Source of the DNA: Acinetobacter kookii
GTDB taxonomy: Bacteria; Pseudomonadota; Gammaproteobacteria; Pseudomonadales; Moraxellaceae
Direction of reading: 5' to 3'
Assembly: GCF_900096895.1 (NCBI RefSeq)
Contig: NZ_FMYO01000015.1
Location: 1 to 49,319, forward strand
DNA length: 49,319 nt
Shown: positions 8,388 to 16,703 of the stretch, one piece after another
Position numbering within the stretch: position 1 is the stretch's first letter
Layout of the letters: every line of letters starts with the position of its first letter
Translations under genes and position numbers: made by a program
The notes under the pieces: generated by a model
The model's input: only the letters and a program-made list of their open reading frames with translations
The model's database searches: none
What the model was told of the DNA's origin: nothing

Positions 8388-9752
8388 ATGCATCTGCATA
8401 TTTTGGGTATTTGTGGCACCTTTATGGGCTCGCTGGCACTCTTGGCGCGTGATTTGGGACATAAGGTGACGGGTTCAGATGCAAACGTCTATCCACCCAT
8501 GTCGACCCAACTGGAAAATGCAGGCATCAGCTTGATGCAGGGTTATGACCGCAGTCATTTGCAGCCGCATCCGGATCTGGTCATTGTCGGTAATGCCATG
8601 AAGCGTGGCATTGATGCAGTAGAATATATGTTAAATGAGGGTTTACCGTATATTTCAGGTCCGCAATTTTTGGCCGATCATGTTTTGCAAGGCAAACATG
8701 TGCTGGGTGTTGCAGGAACTCATGGTAAAACCACAACGACGACCATGCTGGCTTGGGTACTGGATCAGGCTGGTTTAAACCCGGGTTTCCTGATTGGGGG
8801 CGTGCCCTTAGGTTTTAGTGAAAGCGCACGCTTAGGTGGCGGTAAATACTTCTGTGTAGAAGCCGATGAATATGATTCTGCCTTCTTCGACAAGCGTTCC
8901 AAGTTTGTACATTATCATCCTAAAACCGCAATTTTAAATAACCTTGAATTTGACCATGCTGATATCTTTGATGATCTGGCCGCGATTCAAAAACAGTTCC
9001 ATCACCTGGTGCGGACCATTCCCAGCGAAGGCCGCATTATTGCCCCAATCACTGAAAGCAATATTGATGAAGTTCTGGAAATGGGCTGCTGGACCCCTGT
9101 GGTTCGCACTTCGTTGGATGCCAATGACAAAGCATCACTTTCTGCCGAACAACTGTCCGCAGATGGCTCGCACTTTAAGGTACTGGAAAATGGTGTGGTC
9201 AAAGGCATCGTTCAGTGGAATATGACCGGACAGCACAGTGTGGCCAATGCCCTGGCGACCATTGCAGCGGCTGAACACGTAGGTGTTGCCATTGAAACTG
9301 CATGTGAAGCACTTTCAAACTTTGGCGGGGTAAAACGCCGTATGGAATTGCTGGATACGGTAAAAGGCATTGAGGTGTATGACGACTTTGCCCATCATCC
9401 GACCGCGATTGAAACTACGCTGGACGGCGCACGCAAACGCCTGGGTGAACGTAAACTTTGGGCCATTATTGAACCGCGTTCCAATACCATGCGTATGGGT
9501 AGCCATAAAGAGGGCCTGGCACACTCGGCACGTTTGGCCGATGAAGTGATCTGGTATCAACCGGAAGGGCTGGACTGGGATCTACAGCCCGTGATTGACG
9601 CTGCACCGAACAAAGCCGTGGTGGCACGTTCGCTGGATGACATTATTCAAACGGTGACCACAGAAGCAGGCGAGGGCGATGCTGTAGTGATTATGTCAAA
9701 TGGCGGTTTTGGCGGCTTACACCAGAAACTGATTAGTGCGTTAAAAGCGTAG
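8388..9752 (+). CDS. mpl: UDP-N-acetylmuramate:L-Ala-gamma-D-Glu-meso-DAP ligase
   Basis: Mur-ligase family enzyme that attaches recycled tripeptide to UDP-MurNAc, so salvaged peptide re-enters peptidoglycan synthesis. The 454-aa protein shows the Rossmann-like start MHLHILGICGTFMG, the ATP P-loop GVAGTHGKTTTTT at about 107-117, and the Mpl-specific YDDFAHHPTAIETTL segment with ligase C-terminal domain. A GTG five codons upstream is open, but the Shine-Dalgarno GGAG (8375-8378) overlaps it and is correctly spaced for the ATG at 8388. Together with anmK and the transglycosylase it makes this end of the window rich in wall-recycling genes. Confidence 0.95.
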   Translation: MHLHILGICGTFMGSLALLARDLGHKVTGSDANVYPPMSTQLENAGISLMQGYDRSHLQPHPDLVIVGNAMKRGIDAVEYMLNEGLPYISGPQFLADHVLQGKHVLGVAGTHGKTTTTTMLAWVLDQAGLNPGFLIGGVPLGFSESARLGGGKYFCVEADEYDSAFFDKRSKFVHYHPKTAILNNLEFDHADIFDDLAAIQKQFHHLVRTIPSEGRIIAPITESNIDEVLEMGCWTPVVRTSLDANDKASLSAEQLSADGSHFKVLENGVVKGIVQWNMTGQHSVANALATIAAAEHVGVAIETACEALSNFGGVKRRMELLDTVKGIEVYDDFAHHPTAIETTLDGARKRLGERKLWAIIEPRSNTMRMGSHKEGLAHSARLADEVIWYQPEGLDWDLQPVIDAAPNKAVVARSLDDIIQTVTTEAGEGDAVVIMSNGGFGGLHQKLISALKA

Positions 9753-9785
9753 AGGTTGCACTTCAACTGCTCATCCAAGAATATT

Positions 9786-9812
9786 AAAAAGCTCACGTCC
9801 TGTGGGCTTTTT
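9786..9812. terminator. Terminator between mpl and the BLUF gene
   Basis: AAAAAGCTCAC / GTGGGCTTTTT hairpin with one wobble pair and a GTCCT loop, between converging genes and usable by both. Confidence 0.8.
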
Positions 9813-9814
9813 AT

Positions 9815-10288
9815 TTAAAAATAATTTTGATAGCCCCGTTTGGTCAGACCGGTTCTGGGTTGAACCTCATGCCGGGCTTCTTCCATTTTAAGCAATAAAC
9901 GAAGAAACTTGCTCATTTGCTCAGCATGCAACTGGTGCGGCTGGAATTTCTCCAAACCTATTGCTTTGAATAATCTGCTGATCTTGCCATGCTGGTTAAC
10001 ATATTTCATCGACCATTTTTTAAAATGAATCTGCTCAATCCTATGGTCAGGAAAACGCTGAATCTGATGATGGCGAGCATCTTGACTGATCTTTGAAAAT
10101 AAGCCTTCCAGCTGCTGTTTTTCACCTTCAAGACATTGAAAATAAATGCCTTCAGCATAATAAAGCACGCCATAAATATCATGTGCCTGATTAAAAGATC
10201 GTGCCGTCGCTAAAATGTCACTTAAATCCTGTAATAGATCATTGCCGGATTCAACACGACTACTGGCATAACATAATTGAATCAGCAT
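9815..10288 (-). CDS. BLUF-domain blue-light photoreceptor (BlsA-like)
   Basis: Short BLUF protein that binds FAD and senses blue light; in Acinetobacter the homologue BlsA links light and temperature to motility, biofilm and metabolism. In this 157-aa protein the flavin-site residues are in place: Tyr7 (QLCYASS), Asn33 (ARSFNQ), Gln51 (YFQCLEG), Trp92 and Met94 (KKWSMKY). About 60 residues follow the BLUF core, with no GGDEF/EAL or other output domain, so it should act by protein contact. AGGA lies 6 nt upstream of the start. Whether it is the functional BlsA orthologue or a paralogue cannot be told from this window. Confidence 0.93.
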   Translation of the reverse strand: MLIQLCYASSRVESGNDLLQDLSDILATARSFNQAHDIYGVLYYAEGIYFQCLEGEKQQLEGLFSKISQDARHHQIQRFPDHRIEQIHFKKWSMKYVNQHGKISRLFKAIGLEKFQPHQLHAEQMSKFLRLLLKMEEARHEVQPRTGLTKRGYQNYF

Positions 10289-10507
10289 AAAAATTCCTAT
10301 TTTGACTTATGCAACTTTGTAATAGGCCGTTTTTCTTTCACGGCTCAATATCCTAAGCCCATACTATAATTGATTTTTTTTTAATCAAATGTAATTTTAT
10401 TCTTACATGCTCATTTGATCAGGACGGCTTAATTTTTCAATGAGATGCTATTAACTTAAAGTTAAACAAATAAAAAATAAACAATTTTCTAAAATTAGGA
10501 GATAAGC

Positions 10508-10840
10508 ATGTTAAAAAAAGTTTTTATCATGACTGGATTATTGTGCCTTTATTTAAGCTTTATTATTGTGTTACACCGCTTCGGTGTGGAAGAAATGCTG
10601 AATATCGCAATTTCATCTTGCCTGTTGGGAATCTCGCTTAAATTCTGGGTACAGCAGCATTTTTATTTAATGCTGAGTCTGGTTATTTTAGCATTGCCTT
10701 TTCTGTGGCTCGAACAGTATAAAATGCTTGAAATGATGCTGATGACCGCCTTGCTGGGCGTCACCCTGACCCACCTGGTCCAGTCCCGTAAAAAATACCT
10801 GTTAAAATCCAAACCCTATAAATCTGTTTTAAGAGATTGA
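10508..10840 (+). CDS. Hypothetical membrane protein, 110 aa
   Basis: Not recognised. It carries four hydrophobic stretches (about 5-23, 30-46, 50-67, 72-89) and a basic tail (QSRKKYLLKSKPYKSVLRD), giving a small polytopic inner-membrane protein with a cytoplasmic C terminus. The start is well supported by AGGAG 7 nt upstream. It is divergent from the BLUF gene; the shared 219-bp spacer is AT-rich with nested inverted repeats around 10370-10432 (ATCAAATG ... CATTTGAT). Confidence 0.7.
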   Translation: MLKKVFIMTGLLCLYLSFIIVLHRFGVEEMLNIAISSCLLGISLKFWVQQHFYLMLSLVILALPFLWLEQYKMLEMMLMTALLGVTLTHLVQSRKKYLLKSKPYKSVLRD

Positions 10841-11198
10841 TCAGGCAGATAGAACAGGCAAAATCTGTCTAATCTGTCCTGACATTTTATGAGAGCCGAT
10901 CAAGCTAAACATATTGCTGTAAGCCCACAATTTCAGGCTTTGTTGAAATCACATCATTCTGTAAGCAAAGCTGTCTGAGTAATGACTTTGTCAACTACTA
11001 TTGCTAGCTTAGATATACAAACTCTGCGTATTCATGCTCAATACTTCAACGTCCTATAAATACGGCAGGGCATCTGATTAACTTCTTTCTTCCTATCATC
11101 ATTCAGTGTTCCTCTAATTAAATATTCTGCTTTAATTTTTTTAAAGAGGAGATTTATTTGATAGTGTGAAAGAGATGAAATAACAAAGGAATAAGCTG
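10841..11198. other. Intergenic region with possible gene remnant
   Basis: About 360 bases with no full gene. A 29-codon frame at 10889-10978 (MRADQAKHIAVSPQFQALLK...) reads like the beginning of a short DUF485-type protein and then stops at TGA; the frame continues open beyond the stop for another 28 codons. I treat it as a possible decayed gene with low confidence. The last 50 bases are the leader of the downstream dehydrogenase with an AAGGAA ribosome binding site. Confidence 0.35.
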
Positions 11199-12284
11199 AT
11201 GACAACAATGAAAGCAATGGTCTATTACGGCGAAAATGATATCCGCTTTGAAGAGCGCCCGATTCCCCAAATTATTAATCCCGATGATGCGGTGATCCGA
11301 GTCACCAAAACCACCATTTGCGGTACCGATTTAGGTATCTGGAAAGGTAAAAACCCTGAAATACAGGAACATGCCAAAACCCTAACCGGACAGTTTAATG
11401 GCCGTATTTTAGGTCATGAAGGTATCGGTATTGTTGAAGAAGTCGGTTCCGCAGTCAAAAAATTCAAGAAAGGCAATCGGGTCATTATCTCCTGTATTAG
11501 CCACTGCGGTATCTGTGAGAACTGCCAAAAGCAACTATATTCCCACTGCCAGAATGGCGGAGGCTGGATTATGGGCTACATGATCGATGGTGCGCATGCG
11601 GAATATGTACGGACCCCTTTTGCCGACACTTCGCTTTATCTTTTACCTGAAGGCTTAAATGAAGATGTCGCGGTGTTTTTATCCGATGTACTGCCAACTT
11701 CACATGAAATTGGCGTGCGATATGGCAATGTGAAACCCGGTGATAGTATTGCCATTATCGGCACAGGACCAATCGGGATGGGTTGCGTGCTGACCTCACA
11801 ATTCTATTCGCCTTCTGTCATTATTGCAGTCGATACGGATGATCACCGTTTGGCACTGGCCAAGGAATTGGGTGCAACCCATACCATCAATTCAGCTCAA
11901 GAAGATGCCATTCAGCGCATTTTGGACATTACCGAGGGCAGGGGCGTAGATTGCGCCATTGAAGCCGTAGGTGCAGAACCCACCTGGAATATTTGTCAAA
12001 ATGTGGTGAAAGAAGGCGGGCATCTGGCCAATGTCGGGGTCCATGGCAAGTCGGTCAATTTTGAAATCAACAAGTTGTGGATTAAAAACCTGACCATCAC
12101 CACAGGTCTGGTGAATGCCAATACTACAGACATGCTCCTTAAAACCTGCTGTTCCGGAAAATTGCCGATGGAAAAACTGGCATCGCATCATTTTAAATTT
12201 GCTGAATTTGAGAAAGCTTATGATGTGTTTAAACATGCCGCAGACCAGAAGGCCATGAAAGTTATTATTGATCTGGATCAGTAG
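11199..12284 (+). CDS. Zinc-dependent alcohol dehydrogenase family protein
   Basis: Medium-chain dehydrogenase/reductase, 361 aa. Catalytic-zinc ligands are visible as Cys41 (TTICGTD) and His73-Glu74 (GHEGIGIVEEVG). The structural-zinc lobe has Cys103, Cys106, Cys109 and Cys117. The Rossmann fold has GTGPIGMG near residue 188, and the acidic residue of VDTDDHR after strand 2 favours NAD(H). The family oxidises primary or secondary alcohols; the substrate is not evident. AAGGAA precedes the ATG; MTTMKAM offers a second ATG three codons later. It has its own terminator and appears monocistronic. Confidence 0.92.
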   Translation: MTTMKAMVYYGENDIRFEERPIPQIINPDDAVIRVTKTTICGTDLGIWKGKNPEIQEHAKTLTGQFNGRILGHEGIGIVEEVGSAVKKFKKGNRVIISCISHCGICENCQKQLYSHCQNGGGWIMGYMIDGAHAEYVRTPFADTSLYLLPEGLNEDVAVFLSDVLPTSHEIGVRYGNVKPGDSIAIIGTGPIGMGCVLTSQFYSPSVIIAVDTDDHRLALAKELGATHTINSAQEDAIQRILDITEGRGVDCAIEAVGAEPTWNICQNVVKEGGHLANVGVHGKSVNFEINKLWIKNLTITTGLVNANTTDMLLKTCCSGKLPMEKLASHHFKFAEFEKAYDVFKHAADQKAMKVIIDLDQ

Positions 12285-12296
12285 GTTCAAAACATA

Positions 12297-12324
12297 AAAA
12301 AGCCCAAAAAATTGGGCTTTTTAA
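12297..12324. terminator. Terminator after the alcohol dehydrogenase gene
   Basis: Perfect AAAAAGCCCAA / TTGGGCTTTTT stem with a 4-base loop. It serves this gene and the converging GNAT gene. Confidence 0.85.
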
Positions 12325-12338
12325 ATCACTTTTTAAAC

Positions 12339-12623
12339 TTAGGCGACAACGTCTGCCAAACTCTGATCACGTTTAAACATCACATCGACATAAGAACAGG
12401 TGGGCACAATTTTCAATCGTTTTTGACGGGCAAATTCAACTAAAACATCTAGCAATTTTCGTGCTACGCCTTGGCCACGCAAACAATCATCCACCCAAGT
12501 ATGGTTGGCGATAATTTTATGCTCACCAGTCCAGATATAAGTGATTTCCGCAATTCGTTGACCTGCATCATTCAAAGTAAAAAATTCACCTTGTTGGCCA
12601 TTATCCTGGTGTTGAAACTGCAT
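12339..12623 (-). CDS. GNAT-family (COG2388-type) N-acetyltransferase
   Basis: A 94-aa minimal Gcn5-like acetyltransferase. The acetyl-CoA-binding motif A is clear in the middle (LRGQGVARKLLDVLVEFARQ), followed by KIVPTCSYV typical of the short COG2388/YjdJ-like group. These proteins are cytosolic; their acceptor is generally unknown. The frame starts at an ATG near CTAGCG with weak ribosome-binding sequence. It converges on the alcohol dehydrogenase gene and shares its terminator. Confidence 0.88.
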   Translation of the reverse strand: MQFQHQDNGQQGEFFTLNDAGQRIAEITYIWTGEHKIIANHTWVDDCLRGQGVARKLLDVLVEFARQKRLKIVPTCSYVDVMFKRDQSLADVVA

Positions 12624-12775
12624 CGCTAGTCCTCACTTTTTATTTGACTGAAACCAGAATACGTTAAAAGTAGATTATTTTAAAACATTGTGAATAGATA
12701 AAATTTGCACAATTCACATAAATATGCGATTCTTCAGCCACATTTGGATGAAATCCAAAACAAAATTAAGTTGAA

Positions 12776-12973
12776 CAAGGGGAGTAGCCTCCTCCAGACC
12801 TGATCTTTTAATCTTACTCAAAGATCAGGTGTCAGAATATCGTCATTACACTTTGCAAAAAGTCGGTATCTGAGCATCTGAATTTACAAAATATAGATAT
12901 TCAGATGTAGGCAAGACCTTGATCATGTTGACAGAGATTTTTAAATCATCTGGCAACAGGTCAAGGTTTTTTT
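12776..12973 (+). promoter_or_regulatory. yybP-ykoY (Mn2+) riboswitch with terminator switch
   Basis: The leader of the TerC gene contains the family's conserved GGGGAGTAGCC (12779-12789), helices TGATCTTT/AAAGATCA and CATCTGAAT/ATATTCAGATG, the loop-like CGTCATTAC, and a 3' end GCAAGACCTTG. P1 can form between CAAGG (12776-12780) and CCTTG (12917-12921). The same 3' strand, ACCTTGA (12916-12922), can instead pair with TCAAGGT (12961-12967), which runs straight into seven Ts and so forms an intrinsic terminator. The two pairings exclude each other, so ligand binding to the aptamer should favour read-through, an on-switch for Mn. This matches what is known for the family in front of Mn exporters. 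Confidence 0.92.
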
Positions 12974-13002
12974 ATGGCCAGTTGTCAGATGTGGAGATTT
13001 TT

Positions 13003-13959
13003 ATGGAATCCATTGGCAACCCTGGATTGTACCTGGCCTTTTTTTTGATGATAGCAGTCATGCTGATTGTCGACTTTATTGGTTTTAAACACACCGAAGA
13101 CCAGCCCGTTAAAGTGAAGGTAGCCGCCTATTGGAGTATGGCCTGGGTCACTGTTTCAGTCCTGTTTGCAGGCGGTTTATGGCTGTATTTGCAGCAAACG
13201 GCAAGTGTGGCCTTAGCCAATCAAAAAACTATGGAGTTTTTTGCGGGTTATCTGTTAGAGAAATCGCTGGCGATTGATAATGTATTCGTCTGGTTAATGA
13301 TTTTTGCAGCCTTTGCCATCCCTCCTGCCTTACAGCGTAAAGTGCTGCTTTATGGCGTACTCGGCGCGATTGTTTTACGTACCATCTTTATCTTTATTGG
13401 CGCGTGGTTCGTGCAAGAATTCTCTTGGATTCTCTACATTTTCGGTGCCTTTCTGGTCTATACCGGCTTTAAATTCCTGAAAGGCCATGAAGATAATCCG
13501 GATATTGAAAACATTGCCCTACTCAAGTGGTTACGTAAACATATGCGTATTACGCCGCATCTGGACGGGCATAACTTTTTCGTGCGTCAAAACGGTGTGT
13601 TATGGGCCACCCCCTTATTTTTAGTGCTGGTTTTGGTTGAAGGTTCCGATGTCATTTTCGCAGTCGATTCTATTCCGGCAATTTTTGCAGTCACCACCGA
13701 TCCCTTTATTGTGTTAACCGCTAACCTGATGGCAATTTTAGGCTTACGTGCCATGTTCTTCTTAATGGCCGGGGCTGCCTCTAAAATGCATTACCTGCCT
13801 TATGGCCTAGGGGTTATTTTACTGTTTATCGGTTTTAAAATGCTGATGCTGGATGTGTTCCACATGCCAATCTGGATATCGCTGAGCTTTATTGTGATTG
13901 TCCTGTCCATTACCGCATGGCTGTCGATTCGCTACAACAAGCAGCAACAGCAACTTTAA
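13003..13959 (+). CDS. TerC family membrane protein (probable Mn2+ exporter, Alx-like)
   Basis: Polytopic inner-membrane protein of 318 aa with about nine hydrophobic helices and the TerC hallmark acidic motifs: EKSLAIDNVFVW near residue 80 and VEGSDVIFAVDSIPAIFAV near residue 200. TerC/Alx relatives export manganese, and the Mn riboswitch directly upstream supports this role. The frame opens 28 codons earlier, but that stretch is the riboswitch terminator; the ATG at 13003 has GGAG 8 nt upstream and starts MESIGNPGLYLAFF as in the family. Confidence 0.93.
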   Translation: MESIGNPGLYLAFFLMIAVMLIVDFIGFKHTEDQPVKVKVAAYWSMAWVTVSVLFAGGLWLYLQQTASVALANQKTMEFFAGYLLEKSLAIDNVFVWLMIFAAFAIPPALQRKVLLYGVLGAIVLRTIFIFIGAWFVQEFSWILYIFGAFLVYTGFKFLKGHEDNPDIENIALLKWLRKHMRITPHLDGHNFFVRQNGVLWATPLFLVLVLVEGSDVIFAVDSIPAIFAVTTDPFIVLTANLMAILGLRAMFFLMAGAASKMHYLPYGLGVILLFIGFKMLMLDVFHMPIWISLSFIVIVLSITAWLSIRYNKQQQQL

Positions 13960-13977
13960 TTTTCACTCAAATGACCG

Positions 13978-14010
13978 AGCCTTTCATCGTTGCGATGGAG
14001 GGCTTTTTTA
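13978..14010 (+). terminator. Terminator after the TerC gene
   Basis: Stem AGCC(T)TTCATCG / CGATGGA(G)GGCT around a TTG loop followed by six Ts. Confidence 0.85.
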
Positions 14011-14174
14011 TTTCCCATCTTTCAAGCGACTGGATATTGATCCATGCAGTTTTTCATCCTTGAGCATGCCGCTCCATGCATCGCACAGGGGAGAGCATGA
14101 AACCCATCCGATCGGGTGTAAGGGCAAAATTTCAGGTACAATCAATCGAAAAAATTCAAAATTGCAGGTTTTCA

Positions 14175-15491
14175 ATGTCTTCTGTAGTTGCAACGACGGC
14201 GGTTCGCGGTCGCTTCCTAGATATTCAGAATACGGTTGCCCAAGCGCGTGATATTCACGACCAAGTGCGATATGTAGAAGATGGTTTACTGATTGCCGAA
14301 AATGGCAAAATTCGCTGGTTTGGTGACTGGCAAAGCGGCCAGCAGCATGTTCCGGCTGATGTTGAAGTGCATCATTATCCCGACAAGCTGATTGTGCCGG
14401 GTTTTATTGATACCCATATCCACTTCCCGCAAACCGAGATGGTCGGGGCCTATGGGGAACAACTGCTCGAATGGCTGAATACCTATACTTTTCCGACGGA
14501 ATTGCAGTTTAAAGACAAAGCTTATGCAGACAAAATCGCGCAGTTTTTTGTCCAGGAATTATTAAAAAACGGCACCACCACAGCTTTGGTTTTTTGTACC
14601 GTGCATGCGGAATCGGTCGATGCCTTATTTGCAGCCGCAGAACAGTATCAAATGCGTTTAATTGCCGGCAAAGTGATGATGGACCGTCATGCACCAGAAG
14701 ATTTGTGTGACACGCCAGAGACCGCTTATCAGGACTCTAAGGCATTGATTGAAAAATGGCATGGCAAAGGCCGCAACCTGTATGCCATTACCCCACGTTT
14801 TGCACCGACCTCGACGCCAGAACAACTGGCCAAAGCAGGGCAGCTAAAAGGGGAGTATCCCGATGTGTATGTGCATACCCATTTAAGTGAAAACAAGCAT
14901 GAAATCGCCTGGGTCAAAGATTTATTTCCAGAGCAAAAAGGCTATCTGGATGTGTATCACCATTATGGTTTAACCGGGCAGCGTTCGATATTTGCCCACT
15001 GCGTACATTTGGAGGATGCCGAGTGGGACTGTATGCATGACACAGACTCGGCCATTGCCTTTTGTCCGACCTCAAATCTATTTTTGGGGAGTGGTTTATT
15101 TCCCTTGAAAAAAACCTGGGAAAAACAGGTCAAAGTCGGTTTGGGCACAGACATTGGCGCAGGCACGTCCTTCAGCCAACTGCAAAGCTTGAATGAAGCC
15201 TATAAAGTACAGCAGCTTCAGGGCGATAAACTCTCGGCATTCGAGTCTCTGTATCACGCGACCTTGGGCGGCGCCAAAGCCTTGGATCTGGAGGATAAAC
15301 TGGGTAACTTTAACCTGGGCAAAGAAGCCGATTTTATTGTGCTGGATTTAAAAGCCACTGCACTGCAGGCACTGCGTCAGGAACATGCTAAAAGCATTGA
15401 AGATGCTTTGTTTGCTCTGATGACCATGGGCGATGACCGTAATATTCATGCCACCTATATTTATGGAGCAGCAGCCTATGTCAAAAAGTGA
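14175..15491 (+). CDS. guaD: Guanine deaminase
   Basis: Amidohydrolase-fold zinc enzyme converting guanine to xanthine. The 438-aa product has the metal-binding DTHIHFPQTE near residue 79, the GuaD-typical YGEQLLEWLNTYTFPTE, HTHLSEN, HCVHL, and the C-terminal catalytic GTDIGAGTSFS. The frame is open for 33 codons upstream, but MSSVVATTAVRGRFLDIQN matches the family's N terminus and has AGG 6 nt upstream. It is followed by a 37-codon overlapping gene and then hpt, which gives a purine-salvage neighbourhood. Confidence 0.95.
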   Translation: MSSVVATTAVRGRFLDIQNTVAQARDIHDQVRYVEDGLLIAENGKIRWFGDWQSGQQHVPADVEVHHYPDKLIVPGFIDTHIHFPQTEMVGAYGEQLLEWLNTYTFPTELQFKDKAYADKIAQFFVQELLKNGTTTALVFCTVHAESVDALFAAAEQYQMRLIAGKVMMDRHAPEDLCDTPETAYQDSKALIEKWHGKGRNLYAITPRFAPTSTPEQLAKAGQLKGEYPDVYVHTHLSENKHEIAWVKDLFPEQKGYLDVYHHYGLTGQRSIFAHCVHLEDAEWDCMHDTDSAIAFCPTSNLFLGSGLFPLKKTWEKQVKVGLGTDIGAGTSFSQLQSLNEAYKVQQLQGDKLSAFESLYHATLGGAKALDLEDKLGNFNLGKEADFIVLDLKATALQALRQEHAKSIEDALFALMTMGDDRNIHATYIYGAAAYVKK

Positions 15492-15591
15492 AGTGAGGAA
15501 AAAATCCGCTAAAAAGATCATTGTGTGGAGTGGAATTGCCCTGGTGTGTGCATTTTTACTGAAACGTGATACGGTGCAGCACAAGGCCTGA
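15478..15591 (+). CDS. Small predicted membrane protein, 37 aa, overlapping guaD
   Basis: ATG at 15478 lies inside the last codons of guaD in another frame (14-base overlap), and a good Shine-Dalgarno GGAG sits 9 nt upstream at 15465-15468. The product begins MSKSEVRKKSAKK, a lysine/arginine-rich head, followed by one hydrophobic helix IIVWSGIALVCAFLL and a short charged tail. This layout suggests a single-pass small inner-membrane protein translationally coupled to guaD. Not recognised as a known family; function unknown. Confidence 0.5.
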   Translation: MSKSEVRKKSAKKIIVWSGIALVCAFLLKRDTVQHKA

Positions 15592-15657
15592 TGAGATTTA
15601 CAAGCGCAAAAAAGATGCATCTCTTAAACAGATGTATTAAAATTAAAACAACTTTAG

Positions 15658-15683
15658 AGGTGTTGCTGGTCAACACCTTTTTT
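15658..15683 (+). terminator. Terminator between guaD unit and hpt
   Basis: AGGTGTTG / CAACACCT stem, CTGGT loop and a T run. Confidence 0.85.
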
Positions 15684-15713
15684 ATTTTTTGATTTGCTTT
15701 TAGGTATCTCCCC

Positions 15714-16241
15714 ATGACCGTTCATATGAGTGTGATGATCTCAACTGAAGAAATTCAAGCCAAAGTCAAAGAGCTTGGTGCGAAAATTGATGCTCACTAT
15801 GCCAATAGTGACAAAGAATTGGTGCTGATTGGCTTGCTTCGCGGTTCTGTCATTTTTATGGCGGATTTATGTCGCGCAATCAGCAAGCCACATGAACTCG
15901 ATTTTATGACCGTATCCAGTTACGGTGGCGGTACTGTTTCAAGCCGTGATGTCAAAATTCTAAAAGATTTGGACGGCGAAATTCGCGGTAAAGATGTGCT
16001 GATTGTGGAAGATATTATCGACTCTGGTAATACCCTGAGCAAAGTTCTGGAAATCCTGAGTACTCGCGGTCCCAACTCTATTGAACTGTGTACGCTTATC
16101 AGCAAACCTTCACGCCGTGAAATTGAACTTGAAGTGAAATTCCTGGGCTTTGAAGTGGAAGATAAATTTATTGTCGGTTATGGTCTGGACTATGATCAAA
16201 AATATCGCCATATTCCATTTATTGGTGAAATTGGTTTATAA
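15714..16241 (+). CDS. hpt: Hypoxanthine phosphoribosyltransferase
   Basis: Type I phosphoribosyltransferase that makes IMP (and to a lesser degree GMP) from free base and PRPP. The 175-aa protein carries the flexible-loop [14 protein letters not shown] and the PRPP signature [14 protein letters not shown] (about 95-108), and ends with the usual [20 protein letters not shown]. The start at 15714 gives a few extra residues ([10 protein letters not shown]); internal ATGs exist, so the exact start is not certain. The upstream terminator implies its own promoter. Confidence 0.95.
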   Translation: MTVHMSVMISTEEIQAKVKELGAKIDAHYANSDKELVLIGLLRGSVIFMADLCRAISKPHELDFMTVSSYGGGTVSSRDVKILKDLDGEIRGKDVLIVEDIIDSGNTLSKVLEILSTRGPNSIELCTLISKPSRREIELEVKFLGFEVEDKFIVGYGLDYDQKYRHIPFIGEIGL

Positions 16242-16259
16242 GACTGAGCAAAGATACTT

Positions 16260-16283
16260 AAAGTGGCCGAAGGCCACTTTTTT
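16260..16283 (+). terminator. Terminator after hpt
   Basis: Perfect AAAGTGGCC / GGCCACTTT stem with GAA loop and a T run. Confidence 0.9.
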
Positions 16284-16418
16284 ATGCTTTAAATTGCAAG
16301 CGGCACAAAAAAACAACAGTTATTAGCAGGATTCATCTGTTTCGTGTTCGATAAATGATTAATTATAAAAATGAAAGCGAATCGAAATTAAATAAATGAT
16401 AACAAAAGGAGAAGACTG

Positions 16419-16676
16419 ATGTGGTCACTTATCGTTGCTATCGTGGTCGGTTTTATTGCAGGTTTAATTGCACGAGCTATTCATCCGGGTGATGATAAGG
16501 CAGGATTCTTCATTACTGCCTTGCTCGGTATTGCAGGTTCATTATTGGCTACTTATGGTGGACGCTTGCTCGGGCTGTATGGTGAAAACTCTGCAGCAGG
16601 TTTTATTGCTTCGGTGATCGGGGCCATCATTATTCTGTTTCTTTATAATCTGGTGACCAAGAATTCCAGGGGTTAA
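16419..16676 (+). CDS. GlsB/YeaQ/YmgE-family stress-response membrane protein
   Basis: An 85-aa glycine-rich inner-membrane protein of the transglycosylase-associated family. Three hydrophobic helices are visible, with the family pattern VVGFIAGLIARAIHPGDDKAGFFITALLGIAGS and a C-terminal SVIGAIIILFLYNLV. In other bacteria such proteins are induced by envelope or general stress; their mechanism is unknown. AAGGAGA 8 nt upstream fixes the start. Its likely terminator has been split by a transposon-like insertion (16725-17061). Confidence 0.92.
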   Translation: MWSLIVAIVVGFIAGLIARAIHPGDDKAGFFITALLGIAGSLLATYGGRLLGLYGENSAAGFIASVIGAIIILFLYNLVTKNSRG

Positions 16677-16703
16677 ATGTCCTGTCGAATCATGGAATAA
16701 GTC

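Noticed and set aside
12919..13002. Upstream TTG start extending the TerC protein by 28 residues
   Set aside because: The extension overlaps the riboswitch P1 strand and terminator; the ATG at 13003 has a good Shine-Dalgarno and matches the family N terminus.
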